From Rhizobium sp. ZPR4 (lineage in GTDB: Bacteria > Pseudomonadota > Alphaproteobacteria > Rhizobiales > Rhizobiaceae): a DNA stretch of 64,000 bases. The stretch lies in contig NZ_CP157968.1 in the NCBI RefSeq assembly GCF_040215725.1, forward strand, positions 1,364,001 through 1,428,000, in the 5' to 3' direction. The notes beneath the pieces were generated by a model. It did not search any database and had not been told where the DNA came from. It saw nothing but the letters and a program-made list of their open reading frames with translations. Positions 17,769 through 27,069 of the stretch are shown here, piece by piece (position 1 is the stretch's first letter; every line of letters starts with the position of its first letter). The position numbers and the translations under genes are program-made.

Positions 17769-18791
17769 TTAGCGCCACCCCAAGGCCGGCGCGACATGGG
17801 TGAGGATGCTTTCGATGACATGGGCGTTGTAATCGACTCCGAGCTGGTTCGGCACGGTCAGAAGCAGCGTATCTGCGGCGGCGATGGCCTCGTCTTTCGC
17901 TAGCTGCTCGATCAGCACATCCGGCTCGGCGGCATAGCTGCGGCCGAAGATGGCGCGCGTCTTCTCATCGATGAAGCCAACCTTGTCGTCATCCTGGCCG
18001 CTGCGGCCGAAATAGGCGCGATCGAGATCGTTCACCAGCGCGAAGATACTGCGACTGACCGAGACCCGCGGTTCGCGCTTGTGCCCGGCTTCCTTCCAGG
18101 CTTCGCGATAGGCACGGATCTGGTCGGCCTGCTGGACGTGGAAGGGCAGGCCGCTTTCATCATCCTTCAGCGTCGAGCTTTGCAGGTTCATGCCGAGTTT
18201 TGCTGCCCATACGGCCGTAGCATTGGAGGATGCCCCCCACCAGATCCGGTCGCGCAAGCCTTCGGAATGCGGCTCCAGGCGTAGGAGCCCGGGAGGGTTG
18301 GGAAACATCGGCCGCGGATTTGGCTGTGCAAATCCCTCTCCGCGCAAGAGATCGAGCAGCACTTCGGCGTGCCGGCGGCCCATGTCGGCGTCGCTTTCGC
18401 CCTCCATCGGCGTGTAGCCGAAGTGGCGCCAGCCATCGATCACCTGTTCCGGCGAGCCGCGGCTGATGCCGAGCTGCAGTCGCCCGCCGGCGATGAGATC
18501 GGCAGCGCCCGCATCCTCGGCCATATAGAACGGGTTCTCATAGCGCATGTCGATGACGGCGGTGCCGGTTTCGATGCGGCTGGTCTTGGCACCGACCGCT
18601 GCCAGCAGAGGGAAGGGGGAGGCAAGCTGACGCGCAAAATGATGCACGCGAAAATAGGCGCCATCCGCACCCAATTGCTCGGCGGCGACGGCAAGGTCGA
18701 TCGACTGTAGCAGTGTATCGGCTGCCGAGCGCGTCTGCGATTGCGGTGAGGGCGTCCAGTGGCCGAAGGAAAGGAAACCGATCTTCTTCAT
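17769..18791 (-). CDS. Luciferase-like flavin monooxygenase (LLM family)
   Basis: A 340-residue bacterial-luciferase-type TIM barrel. It begins KKIGFLSFGHW, has AEQLGADGAYFRVHHF, TGTAVIDMRYENPFYMAEDAGAADLIAGGRLQLGISRGSP (the family's cofactor/substrate region), and a C-terminal helix set. Such enzymes use reduced flavin (or F420 in other taxa) and oxygen. The substrate is not recognisable. It stands alone, transcribed towards the cmlA-type gene; the 283-base stretch upstream (18792-19074) shows no gene. Confidence 0.8.
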   Translation of the reverse strand: MKKIGFLSFGHWTPSPQSQTRSAADTLLQSIDLAVAAEQLGADGAYFRVHHFARQLASPFPLLAAVGAKTSRIETGTAVIDMRYENPFYMAEDAGAADLIAGGRLQLGISRGSPEQVIDGWRHFGYTPMEGESDADMGRRHAEVLLDLLRGEGFAQPNPRPMFPNPPGLLRLEPHSEGLRDRIWWGASSNATAVWAAKLGMNLQSSTLKDDESGLPFHVQQADQIRAYREAWKEAGHKREPRVSVSRSIFALVNDLDRAYFGRSGQDDDKVGFIDEKTRAIFGRSYAAEPDVLIEQLAKDEAIAAADTLLLTVPNQLGVDYNAHVIESILTHVAPALGWR

Positions 18792-19074
18792 GGTGTTATC
18801 CTACTATATCCGGTTAACACGGCTCGATTTTGCGTCATGCACGTCTACGAAGATGCAAGCTGAATGCATTTTTGCTCCGTTGCTCCGTCTTCATGCCATG
18901 GCTCGCAAAAGCCGCAAGTTTATGCGCCTATATGTGCATGGATGTAACTGGATGGAACAGCACAATTTGTGAACTGATCGTCAATGACGATAGAGGCAGC
19001 GGATGAGGCCCTGACTATTCTGTGGGTTCAAACTGCTCGTTTCGGATGCAACTGTTTGATTTCGGTGCCGAGGA

Positions 19075-19497
19075 TCAGAAGATCTTGCGATAAAAGAAGC
19101 GCGTCATGCCTTTCGGATAGTTTTCGAGCGTGCCGAAACGTTCATAGCCTTGGCGCTCATAGAAGCCGGGAGCCTGAAAGCTGAATGTATCGAGCCATAC
19201 GCCGACGGCGCCTTTTGCCCTGATGATCTCTTCCGCTTCGCGGATCAGTTTCGATCCGAAATCCCCGCCGCGCAGGCTTTCGGGCACGAAAAGCAGTTCG
19301 ATAAAAGCCCAATCGAAATAAAGCTGCGCCCAGATGCCGCCAACGATATTGCCCGTTTCGTCGCGCAGCACGACGGCAATCGGCTCGTAATTCTCATTGC
19401 CCGCCTTCGTCTTATTGAAGGCGTCCAGAGGTGCAAGAATCGCGCGGCGGTCGGCGTCCGTCGGGCTGTCCAGGACCGAAATTGTGGCGCTCGACAT
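19075..19497 (-). CDS. GNAT-family N-acetyltransferase
   Basis: 140 residues from the ATG at 19497 (MSSATISV), preceded by GGAG; the frame extends to 19548 without a good ribosome site. The GNAT core is visible: GGIWAQLYFDWAFIELLFV (strands 3-4), then R-G-G-D-F-G-S-K-L in the acetyl-CoA loop, and FQAPGFYERQGYERFG in the last helix-strand pair. Similar short proteins are annotated as acetyltransferases of unknown substrate, some acting on small molecules or antibiotics. Monocistronic. Confidence 0.8.
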   Translation of the reverse strand: MSSATISVLDSPTDADRRAILAPLDAFNKTKAGNENYEPIAVVLRDETGNIVGGIWAQLYFDWAFIELLFVPESLRGGDFGSKLIREAEEIIRAKGAVGVWLDTFSFQAPGFYERQGYERFGTLENYPKGMTRFFYRKIF

Positions 19498-19657
19498 GGT
19501 TGCATTCTTCTCCGATATGATTTCCTGCGTGTTTTCTAACATGAACAAATTTTAAGGAACACGTTAACAATCGGATAACGCACCGCACCGAAACTGCCGC
19601 GTGTGTGAGTGCATCTCTCGCTTTCAACGTCCTTGAAACAAGAAATGGCAGGAAACT

Positions 19658-20158
19658 ATGTTTGCAAGAAATTTCGCCCCCGTTCTGGTCTTCGTCGCAT
19701 TCAGCGCCGGTATTGCGCATGCGGAAGTGCCCGTCCGTATCGATCAATTCGATCATTGGGGTGCATATTCTTATAAATCCGGCGACGACGTCAGTTGCTA
19801 TGTTTTATCGAAACCGGTTGCGCAGCAGCCCGCCAGTGTCGACCACGGCGATAACTTCTTCATCGTCTCGCGCCTGTCTCCCGGCGACAAACTGGTTCCC
19901 GAGGCCGCGATGGGCTATGACCTGAAAGACGGTGCGCAGATGACGGCGACGGTTGGCGACAAGACGTTCCCGATGTTTACGAAAGACCGGCACGGCTGGG
20001 TAAGGAACGAGGCGCAGGAGCCGACCATGGTCAACGCCATGAAGGGCGGCGCACAGCTGCAGCTGCAGGCAACCTCGAAGCGAGGCACCGAGACGAGCTA
20101 TTCCTACTCTCTCTCCGGCATTACGGCCGCGTTGAAGCGGATAGAGACTTGCCAGTGA
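19658..20158 (+). CDS. IalB-family exported protein (invasion-associated locus B like)
   Basis: A 166-residue protein with a signal peptide (residues 1-22, cut near IAHAE). The mature part has the IalB family plan: a W near the start, CYVLSKP, F-I-V-S-R, a GYDLKDGAQ strand, F-P-M-F-T, AW-like GWVRN, V-N-A-M-K-G-G, S-K-R-G-T-E-T and a Cys near the end (IETCQ). The two Cys (about residues 47 and 165) could form a disulphide. In Bartonella IalB helps erythrocyte entry; in free-living rhizobia the role is unknown. It stands alone. Confidence 0.75.
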   Translation: MFARNFAPVLVFVAFSAGIAHAEVPVRIDQFDHWGAYSYKSGDDVSCYVLSKPVAQQPASVDHGDNFFIVSRLSPGDKLVPEAAMGYDLKDGAQMTATVGDKTFPMFTKDRHGWVRNEAQEPTMVNAMKGGAQLQLQATSKRGTETSYSYSLSGITAALKRIETCQ

Positions 20159-20271
20159 GATCGGCGGCTTTTGGGGATAGGCCGGGGTTTTCGCTGCGGC
20201 GAGTTGTGTAGCTAGCGGGCGGATTGGCGTCTTCTCATTCCGCGGAGAAGGCGTCAGCCGGGGCTTTCGAA

Positions 20272-20310
20272 CTGATATCTCTTGTGAAATCAAAAATCCT
20301 GATATAAATG
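20272..20310. promoter_or_regulatory. Candidate operator upstream of the arabinan regulator
   Basis: CTGATATC (20272-20279) and CTGATATAAATG (20299-20310) flank an A-rich spacer 30-70 bases before the regulator start. The second copy is almost identical to CTGATATATATG at 21466-21477 ahead of the arabinofuranosidase, and ATGATATATAG recurs at 21281-21291. The repeated ATAT-rich element is a plausible site for the ArsR-type regulator encoded between them. Confidence 0.45.
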
Positions 20311-20339
20311 AAACCTGTTGATGGGGAATTCAGGATTCG

Positions 20340-21269
20340 ATGAAGCGCGGCTTTCTGACAATTTATGCGGGTGAGAATGCTGCGGTCTTCAGGGCGCTTT
20401 CGGCGCCGGCGCGCGTTGACATGCTGAAGCTGCTCTGCGCCAGGGGTTCGCTGAATGTCAACGAGATCGCCCGGGAACTGGACCTGCCGCAATCCACTGT
20501 CGCAACAGGCATCATGATCCTGGAAGAGGCCGGTCTTGTCGAGACCAAGGCCGCAAAAGCGCGCAAAGGCTACCAGAAGATCTGCACCGCGCTTTACGAC
20601 GAAATCCTGTTGAGCTTCGAGGATCAGGCCTTCAAGCATGATGAGGACGTGATCGAAGTCGCCATGCCGATCGGCCTCTATACGAGCTGCGAGACACACG
20701 CGCCATGTGGTCTGTGTTCCACCGAAGGCGTCATCGGTCTGCTCGATGTTCCCGACTATTTCCTTGATCCGCAGCGCATGCAGGCAGGTCTTCTCTGGTT
20801 CGGCCGCGGCCATGTCGAATATAAATTCCCGAACAATGCCAAGATCTTGAACAGGAATGTCAATGCCATCGAATTCTCGATGGAGCTCTCATCCGAAGTG
20901 CCCGGCACCAATCCGGACTGGCCGTCCGACATTACCGTGTGGATCAACGGTGTTGCTGTGGGCACATGGACCTCTCCCGGCGACTACGGCGACAAGCGCG
21001 GAGCCTTTACGCCAAGCTGGTGGAAGCTGGAAGGCTCACAATATGGCAAGCTCAAGACTTGGCGAATCTCCAAGAAGGGCACGTTCATCGATGGGGTTGC
21101 CGCTTCCGATGTGACGATCGATGATCTCGCCATCGGCCAGCATTCCTCGATCCGCCTGCGGATCGGGATCGCCGAGGATGCGCGCAACACCGGCGGCATC
21201 AATATTTTCGGCCGAGGCTTCGGCAATTATGGCCGCGATATCCTTATGCGTATCGACTTGGCGCAATAA
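20340..21269 (+). CDS. ArsR-type HTH regulator with large C-terminal domain
   Basis: 309 residues. Residues about 10-80 are a winged helix (FRALSAPARVDMLKLL, then VNEIARELDLPQSTVATGIMILEEAGLVE), ArsR/SmtB style. The remaining 220 residues form a beta-rich domain with a Cys cluster C-E-T-H-A-P-C-G-L-C near residue 118 and many aromatic residues (SWWKLEGSQYG, TWTSPGDYG) suggestive of a sugar-binding surface. This architecture recurs beside glycosidase loci in rhizobia. It is followed by a GH51 arabinofuranosidase and its importer, which it likely controls in response to an oligosaccharide. Whether the Cys cluster binds metal is not known. Confidence 0.7.
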   Translation: MKRGFLTIYAGENAAVFRALSAPARVDMLKLLCARGSLNVNEIARELDLPQSTVATGIMILEEAGLVETKAAKARKGYQKICTALYDEILLSFEDQAFKHDEDVIEVAMPIGLYTSCETHAPCGLCSTEGVIGLLDVPDYFLDPQRMQAGLLWFGRGHVEYKFPNNAKILNRNVNAIEFSMELSSEVPGTNPDWPSDITVWINGVAVGTWTSPGDYGDKRGAFTPSWWKLEGSQYGKLKTWRISKKGTFIDGVAASDVTIDDLAIGQHSSIRLRIGIAEDARNTGGINIFGRGFGNYGRDILMRIDLAQ

Positions 21270-21280
21270 TATCTCGATTT

Positions 21281-21477
21281 ATGATATATAGCATATGATC
21301 GGAGCGAAATTCCGATAAGTCATATTTTTTTGTAAATAGCTGTTTTTGCGGGAAATTTTGTGCCGTTCTGGGTGCTGTCCCGATGACTTTTGCGCTATTT
21401 TCTGTTTTGGGCGCGTTGACGACCTTCCAAAAGTGTATCAAGATCAAGGTATAAGAACGAAATATCTGATATATATG
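21281..21477. promoter_or_regulatory. Control region of the arabinofuranosidase operon
   Basis: This AT-rich gap between regulator and GH51 gene carries ATGATATATAG (21281-21291) and CTGATATATATG (21466-21477). The second lies immediately before the ribosome site GGGAGGAAGG, so a protein bound there would block transcription or translation start. Confidence 0.45.
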
Positions 21478-21488
21478 GGAGGAAGGCC

Positions 21489-22997
21489 GTGAAGGCGCAT
21501 GTGATCGTCCACCGTGATTTCCGAATTGCCGACATCGATGATCGGCTTTACAGCTCTTTTCTGGAGCATCTGGGCCGGGCGATTTATGGCGGCATCTATG
21601 AGCCGGGCCATCCGACGGCTGACGAGCACGGTTTTCGCAAGGATGTGATTGAGCTCGTACGCGAGCTCAACTCGCCCTACTGCCGCTATCCGGGTGGTAA
21701 TTTCGTTTCCGCCTATAATTGGGAAGATGGCGTCGGGCCTCGTTCCGAGCGACCGGTGCGTCTCGACCTTGCCTGGCGGACGCGCGAGGCTAACCAGATC
21801 GGCGTCAATGAATTCGTCGATTGGTGCAAGAAGGCCAACACCAAGCCGATGCTTGCAGTCAACCTCGGCTCACGCGGCCTGGATGCGGCGAGAAACTTCC
21901 TCGAATATTGCAATCATCCGGGCGGTACCTATTGGTCGGATCTGCGGCGCAAGCACGGCTGGGCCGATCCGCATGGGGTGAAGCTCTGGTGCCTCGGCAA
22001 TGAAATGGATGGCCCCTGGCAGGTCGGTCACAAGTCTGCCTATGAATATGGACGCCTGGCAGATGAAACCGCGAAGGCGATGCGCGGCTTCGACAAGTCG
22101 CTCGAACTCGTCGTCTGCGGCTCGTCCAATTCCGATATGAAGACCTATCCCGATTGGGAGGCTGAGGTCCTGGATCAGTGCTACGACAGCGCCGACCATA
22201 TTTCGCTGCACATGTATTTCGCCAATCGCGAGAGAAACACGCTCAACTATCTGGCCAAGGCCGAGAAGCTCGATCGCTACATCGTCACCATCGGCGGCGT
22301 CATCGACTATATCAAGGCGAAGAAGCGCTCAAAGAAGACCATCGGCATTTCCTTCGACGAGTGGAACGTCTGGTATCATTCCAACCAGCAGGACAAGGAG
22401 ATTCTGGCGCGAAACGAATGGCCGGATGCTCCGCATCTGCTTGAAGATGTCTATAATTTCGAGGACGTGCTGCAGGTCGGGGGCATTCTCAACACCTTCA
22501 TTCGCCGCTCCGATCGCGTGCGCATTGCCTGTATCGCCCAGCTCGTCAACGTGATCGCGCCGATCATGACCGAGGACGGCGGCCCGGCATGGCGGCAGAC
22601 GATCTACTATCCGCTTTATTTCGCCTCGAAATACGGCCGCGGCTACGCGCTGCGCCTGGTCACCGACGGCCCGACCTATGACAGCGACGAGGCCGATGAC
22701 GTACCCTATCTCGATGTGTCGGCCGTTCACGATGACCTCGGCAAGATGGTCACGCTGTTTGCCGTTAACCGCCATCCCGACAGCGCGCTCGATCTCGACA
22801 CGCGTCTCGAAGGCTTTGCCGGAGCCCGTGTCGTCGAACAGCATGAGATGGTCCACAGCGATCTGCGGGCAGTCAACACGGCAGCGCAGCCGAATGCTGT
22901 CGTTCCGACCCAGACGGGCGATGCCAAGATCGAGGATGGCCGGCTTCGTGCGACGTTGAAGCCGCTATCCTACACGGTGATCCGGCTAGCGGTGTAA
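21489..22997 (+). CDS. Alpha-L-arabinofuranosidase, glycoside hydrolase family 51
   Basis: A 502-residue cytoplasmic enzyme with no signal peptide. The (beta/alpha)8 barrel shows SSFLEHLGRAIYGGIYEPGHP at the N-terminus, SPYCRYPGGNFVSAYNW, the acid/base Glu in LGNEMDGPW (about residue 173), and the nucleophile Glu in SFDEWNVWY (about residue 293). The C-terminal 130 residues form the beta-sandwich usual for GH51. It starts with GTG at 21489 after GGGAGGAAGG. It removes arabinofuranosyl residues from arabino-oligosaccharides brought in by the downstream ABC importer. GH51 members can also include endoglucanases, but the match to arabinofuranosidases is close. Confidence 0.92.
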   Translation: MKAHVIVHRDFRIADIDDRLYSSFLEHLGRAIYGGIYEPGHPTADEHGFRKDVIELVRELNSPYCRYPGGNFVSAYNWEDGVGPRSERPVRLDLAWRTREANQIGVNEFVDWCKKANTKPMLAVNLGSRGLDAARNFLEYCNHPGGTYWSDLRRKHGWADPHGVKLWCLGNEMDGPWQVGHKSAYEYGRLADETAKAMRGFDKSLELVVCGSSNSDMKTYPDWEAEVLDQCYDSADHISLHMYFANRERNTLNYLAKAEKLDRYIVTIGGVIDYIKAKKRSKKTIGISFDEWNVWYHSNQQDKEILARNEWPDAPHLLEDVYNFEDVLQVGGILNTFIRRSDRVRIACIAQLVNVIAPIMTEDGGPAWRQTIYYPLYFASKYGRGYALRLVTDGPTYDSDEADDVPYLDVSAVHDDLGKMVTLFAVNRHPDSALDLDTRLEGFAGARVVEQHEMVHSDLRAVNTAAQPNAVVPTQTGDAKIEDGRLRATLKPLSYTVIRLAV

Positions 22998-23185
22998 CGC
23001 CTTGCCGCTGGGGCCATGCGCTCCAGCATCGAAAACGGTCGAACGGTCGCGAGGAGGCGGCCGGCGGCCTTTTGCAGGCCCGGACCGCACGCAGCTTGCG
23101 TGGCCAGCCGGGAAAAGGGGTGAAATCGCGGTCTGCTCACCATCGCTTGGGTGCGCCGCGCAGTCGATAAAAATGGGAGGAGATC

Positions 23186-25084
23186 ATGCAGCAGTGGAAG
23201 AAGCTTGCCTTCGGCGTCGCACTGGCCACGTTCGGCCTCGTTGCGGCGGCCAAGGCCCAAGATTATACCGCCTTGCCGCGCAAGGAGACCTTGATCGTTG
23301 AAAACCCTGAGGGAACGATCAAGAATCCTGGCTGGTTCAACGTCTGGGTCAATGGCGGTGGCGGCGTTTCGACCGGCATTCAGCAATTGACCATGGATAC
23401 GCTCTGGTACATCGATCCGGAGAAGGGCCTGGGCGGTTCGGCCTGGGACAACTCACTTGCTGCAGACAAGCCGCAATATAATGACGATTTCACCCAGATG
23501 ACGGTGAAACTGCGCAAGGGCATCTACTGGAGCGACGGCGTCGAATTCACCGCCGATGACGTGGTCTACACCGTCAAGACACAGATGGACCATCCGGGCA
23601 TGAACTGGAGCGCGGCCTTCTCGGTCCAGGTCGCGAGTGTCGAAGCGCCGGATCCCTATACGGTCGTCTTCAAGCTGAAGAAGCCGAATTCGCGCTTCCA
23701 TGCGATCTTCACCGTTCGCTGGAATGGCGCCTGGATCATGCCGAAGCATGTCTTCGAAAAGGTTGCCGATCCGGTTCGCTATGATTTTGCCAATCCCGTT
23801 TCGCTCGGCGCCTACAAGCTGAAGGCGTTCGACCCGCAAGGCAAATGGTACACCTGGGAGAAGCGCGACGACTGGCAGCGCACCTCGCTTGCCCGCTTCG
23901 GCGAGCCGGCTCCGAAATATGTGAGCTATGTCGATCCCGGTCCGCCGGATAAGCGCACGATTGCGCAGCTCGAACACAATCTCGATATCATTCATGACAA
24001 CACGCCCGAGGGCATGTTCACGCTGAAGGAAAAGTCGAAGACGGTCGAAAGCTGGTTCCCCGGCTTCCCCTTCGCTCATCCCGATCCGACGCTGCCGGCC
24101 GTGATCTTCAATACGCAGGACCCGCTGTTCCAGAATCCTGACGTACGCTGGGCGCTGGCTTTGCTCATCGATATCAAGGCCGTCGACATGGCAAGCTATC
24201 GTGGGGCCGCGACGCTATCGGCACTCGGAGTTCCGCCGACGGCAATCGCGATGACGGACTATCAGGCGCCGATGCAGGATTGGCTGAAGAATTTCGAGAT
24301 CGATACCGGCAAGCGCAAGATCAGGCCTTACGATCCGACGATCGGCCAGCAGATCGCCGACCTGCTGCGCAAACAGCCGAAGTACAAGGATCAGATCCCG
24401 ACCGATCCGGCAGCGATCAGCAGCGCCTTCGGCTACGGCTGGTGGAAGCCTGATCCGCAGGCCGCCGCCGAGCTCCTGGAAAAGGCCGGCTTCAAGAAGT
24501 CAGGCGGCAAATGGATGACGCCTGACGGCCAGCCGTTCAAGATCCGTATGACGGTCGAGGGCGACACCCGCTCGGTCTTCACCCGCGCCGGCACTTTGAT
24601 TGCACAGCAATGGGCCGCCTTCGGCATCGACGCCAAGGCCGTTCCCTCTTCGGCTGTCTGGCAAGGGCTGGCAACCGGTGACTTCCAGTGCGCCATCGCC
24701 TGGAGCGTCGAGACCTGGGGCGGCGATCCCGATCTGTCCTTCTTCTTGGACAGTTGGCATTCGGATTTCGTTGCCAAGAAGGGTGAGAACCAGGCGCCGC
24801 GCAATTGGCAGCGCTGGTCCAATCCGGATCTCGACAAAATCATCGAGAACATCCGCCGCGTCAGTGCCGATGATCCGAAGGGCATCGAACTCGGCAAGGA
24901 CTATCTCAAGCTGGTAGCGCAGCAAATGCCGACCATTCCTCTGATGTCCTATAACGTCTTCACCTCGATGGATACGACCTACTGGAAGGGCTATCCGACC
25001 ATTGCCGACCCCTATACGGACCCCGTTCCCAATTGGGCGAACTCCCGGTTGATGATGGTCAAGCTGAAGCCGGCCCAGCCCTGA
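23186..25084 (+). CDS. ABC substrate-binding protein, family 5 (likely arabino-oligosaccharide)
   Basis: 632 residues with a Sec signal peptide ending at AAAKAQD (about residue 24). The family 5 segment YWSDGVEFTADDVVYTVK and the C-terminal PNWANSR region are present. The length resembles binders of oligosaccharides rather than dipeptides. GGGAGGAG precedes ATG 23186. It is the first gene of the importer downstream of the arabinofuranosidase; a hairpin pair follows it. Substrate is inferred from context. Confidence 0.87.
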   Translation: MQQWKKLAFGVALATFGLVAAAKAQDYTALPRKETLIVENPEGTIKNPGWFNVWVNGGGGVSTGIQQLTMDTLWYIDPEKGLGGSAWDNSLAADKPQYNDDFTQMTVKLRKGIYWSDGVEFTADDVVYTVKTQMDHPGMNWSAAFSVQVASVEAPDPYTVVFKLKKPNSRFHAIFTVRWNGAWIMPKHVFEKVADPVRYDFANPVSLGAYKLKAFDPQGKWYTWEKRDDWQRTSLARFGEPAPKYVSYVDPGPPDKRTIAQLEHNLDIIHDNTPEGMFTLKEKSKTVESWFPGFPFAHPDPTLPAVIFNTQDPLFQNPDVRWALALLIDIKAVDMASYRGAATLSALGVPPTAIAMTDYQAPMQDWLKNFEIDTGKRKIRPYDPTIGQQIADLLRKQPKYKDQIPTDPAAISSAFGYGWWKPDPQAAAELLEKAGFKKSGGKWMTPDGQPFKIRMTVEGDTRSVFTRAGTLIAQQWAAFGIDAKAVPSSAVWQGLATGDFQCAIAWSVETWGGDPDLSFFLDSWHSDFVAKKGENQAPRNWQRWSNPDLDKIIENIRRVSADDPKGIELGKDYLKLVAQQMPTIPLMSYNVFTSMDTTYWKGYPTIADPYTDPVPNWANSRLMMVKLKPAQP

Positions 25085-25095
25085 TTTCTCCCGAC

Positions 25096-25161
25096 CCCGA
25101 TGCGGCAATCGCCGCATCGGGCACCTTTCGCCGGACACTAGGCACGTCCGGCGAATCTTTT
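25096..25161 (+). terminator. Two intercistronic hairpins, the second terminator-like
   Basis: Hairpin A: CCCGATGCGGC (25096-25106), loop AATC, GCCGCATCGGG (25111-25121). Hairpin B: TTCGCCGGAC (25127-25136), 9-base loop, GTCCGGCGAA (25146-25155), then TCTTTT. They sit between the binding-protein gene and the first permease, a common place for partial termination or mRNA protection that makes binding protein more abundant than permease. Confidence 0.7.
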
Positions 25162-25201
25162 GAATTGATGATGAAGCGCAAGCAGCGAGGAAGACGGCGG
25201 C

Positions 25202-26206
25202 ATGACGTCCTATCCAGTTTTCGTATTGAAACGATTTGGCCAATTCCTGCTCGTTGTCTTCCTCGGCATTTCCGCGACGTTCTTCATCACCCATATGACG
25301 CCGATCGATCCCGTCGAGGAAAGCATCGGCGCCATTCAGCAAATGGGGGCATCCGATCCCCGTGCCGTCGAGCTGATGCGCCAGTCGCTCAGAGAACTCT
25401 ATGGTCTCGAGGGCTCCATCTGGCAGCAATATCTGCATTTCTGGGGGCGGCTTGCGACCGGCGATCTCGGGCCGTCACTCTCTGCATTTCCCACGCCCGT
25501 TTCGGCCATCATCATGAGGGCACTGCCCTGGACGATCGGCCTGATGACCGTTTCCGTCATCATCACATTCCTCCTCGGCAACATGATCGGCGCGCTCGCG
25601 GGCTATTACCGCAAGAGCATGGTGCTGAAGGCCGTCAGCCTCGTCTTCATAGCCATGCAGCCGATCCCCTATTATATCCTGGCCTTCGTTCTCATCATCC
25701 TCTTTGGCTATGTCTGGCCGATCCTGCCGATCAATGGCGGCTATGAGATGAACACCAATCTGCAGCTGTCCTTTGCATTGGTGCTCGATATTCTGCGCCA
25801 CTCCATCCTGCCGGCGCTCTCGCTGATCCTTGTCGGGACGGGCGGCTGGCTGATCGGGATGCGGGCGCTCGTCTCCAATATCATCACCGAGGACTATGTG
25901 GTTTTCGCCGAGCTGGGCGGCGTGCCGAAGCGCAAGATCCTGCGCTCCTATATCGCCCGTAATGCCATGGTGCCGCAGTTTACCGGCCTTGCCATGTCGC
26001 TCGGCGCCGTCTTCAACGGCACGGTCATTACGGAGATCGTCTTCGGCTATCCCGGCATCGGCAATCTGCTGATTTCGGCCGTGCATGCCGGCGACTACAG
26101 CCTCGTGTTGGGGCTCAGCGCGCTCTCGATCGCCGGTGTCGCCGCCGCGGTCTTCATCATCGACATATTGGGTCCGCTGATCGACCCGCGCATCAAGGTG
26201 GAGTAG
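25202..26206 (+). CDS. Oligopeptide-type ABC permease (DppB-like)
   Basis: 334 residues with six predicted membrane helices. The N-terminus (VFVLKRFGQFLLVVFLGISATFFI) and the first periplasmic loop are DppB-like; the EAA loop reads YVVFAELGGVPKRKILRSYIARNA, and VFGYPGIGNLL near the C-terminus is a family hallmark. AGGAAGACGGCGGC precedes the ATG. Three bases separate it from the partner permease. Confidence 0.88.
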   Translation: MTSYPVFVLKRFGQFLLVVFLGISATFFITHMTPIDPVEESIGAIQQMGASDPRAVELMRQSLRELYGLEGSIWQQYLHFWGRLATGDLGPSLSAFPTPVSAIIMRALPWTIGLMTVSVIITFLLGNMIGALAGYYRKSMVLKAVSLVFIAMQPIPYYILAFVLIILFGYVWPILPINGGYEMNTNLQLSFALVLDILRHSILPALSLILVGTGGWLIGMRALVSNIITEDYVVFAELGGVPKRKILRSYIARNAMVPQFTGLAMSLGAVFNGTVITEIVFGYPGIGNLLISAVHAGDYSLVLGLSALSIAGVAAAVFIIDILGPLIDPRIKVE

Positions 26207-26209
26207 GCC

Positions 26210-27067
26210 ATGCTGACGATCGTTCGCGACCTTGCTCGCCAGAATATGGAATTCCTTTTTGGTCTCCTGCTGCTCGCAATCATCGTCGGGCTGGTGATCC
26301 TGTCCTACTTTTCGCCCTATGGCCCTTCAGATCTCTATCTGTTGCCGCCGGATATGCCGCCGGATGGGCAATACTGGCTGGGTACGACATCGCGCGGTCA
26401 GGATGTTTTCTGGCAGCTCACGACAGCGCTCCGCAACACGCTTTATTTCGGCATCGGCGTCGCCATTCTGTCGCGCATCATCTCGCTGGTTGTGGGGCTG
26501 GTGGCGGGCTATGCCGGCGGGGTCGTCGATCGCGTGCTGATGGCGATCAATGACAGCATCATGGTCATTCCGCAATTTCCGCTGCTGATCCTGTTCTATT
26601 TCGTGCTGAAGGACGAAATGACGTGGACGGTACTGATCGTCGTCATGGCCTCGCTCGGCTGGTCCTACGATGCGCGCTTGATCCGCTCGGTGGCAATCAG
26701 CCTCAAGACGCGGCCATTTACCACGCAGAGCGTCTATTCCGGCATGAGCATGTCCAAGATCCTCGTCCAGGAGCATCTGCCCTATGTGCTGCCGATCGTC
26801 TTTGCCACGACGATGAATAACATGATCTGGTCGATCGGCATGGAGATCACCCTGTCGGTGCTCGGTTTCACCGATATCGAGACACCGACCATGGGCATGA
26901 TGATCTATTGGGCGAACGCGCATTCGGCCCTGATCGCCGGTACATGGTGGTGGGTCGCAGCGCCGGTGGCCGCCATCGTCGTGCTGTTCATGGCGCTCTT
27001 CCTGCTGTCAATGTCGATGAATGAATACAACGATCCCCGCAGTCGCTTGAACAGGATGGGAGGCTAG
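26210..27067 (+). CDS. Oligopeptide-type ABC permease (DppC-like)
   Basis: 285 residues. The DppC pattern includes LGTTSRGQDVFWQL (usually LGTDxxGRDxxSR), five to six helices and the ending NEYNDPRSRL. The EAA loop is less canonical (FTTQSVYSGMSMSKILVQEHLPYV) but correctly placed. GGAGTAGGCC provides the ribosome site inside the end of the upstream gene. Confidence 0.86.
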   Translation: MLTIVRDLARQNMEFLFGLLLLAIIVGLVILSYFSPYGPSDLYLLPPDMPPDGQYWLGTTSRGQDVFWQLTTALRNTLYFGIGVAILSRIISLVVGLVAGYAGGVVDRVLMAINDSIMVIPQFPLLILFYFVLKDEMTWTVLIVVMASLGWSYDARLIRSVAISLKTRPFTTQSVYSGMSMSKILVQEHLPYVLPIVFATTMNNMIWSIGMEITLSVLGFTDIETPTMGMMIYWANAHSALIAGTWWWVAAPVAAIVVLFMALFLLSMSMNEYNDPRSRLNRMGG

Positions 27068-27069
27068 GC

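Noticed and set aside
20340..21269. Arsenic/metal resistance regulator
   Set aside because: The winged helix is ArsR-like, but there are no arsenic genes nearby; the large C-terminal domain and GH51 context point to sugar metabolism.
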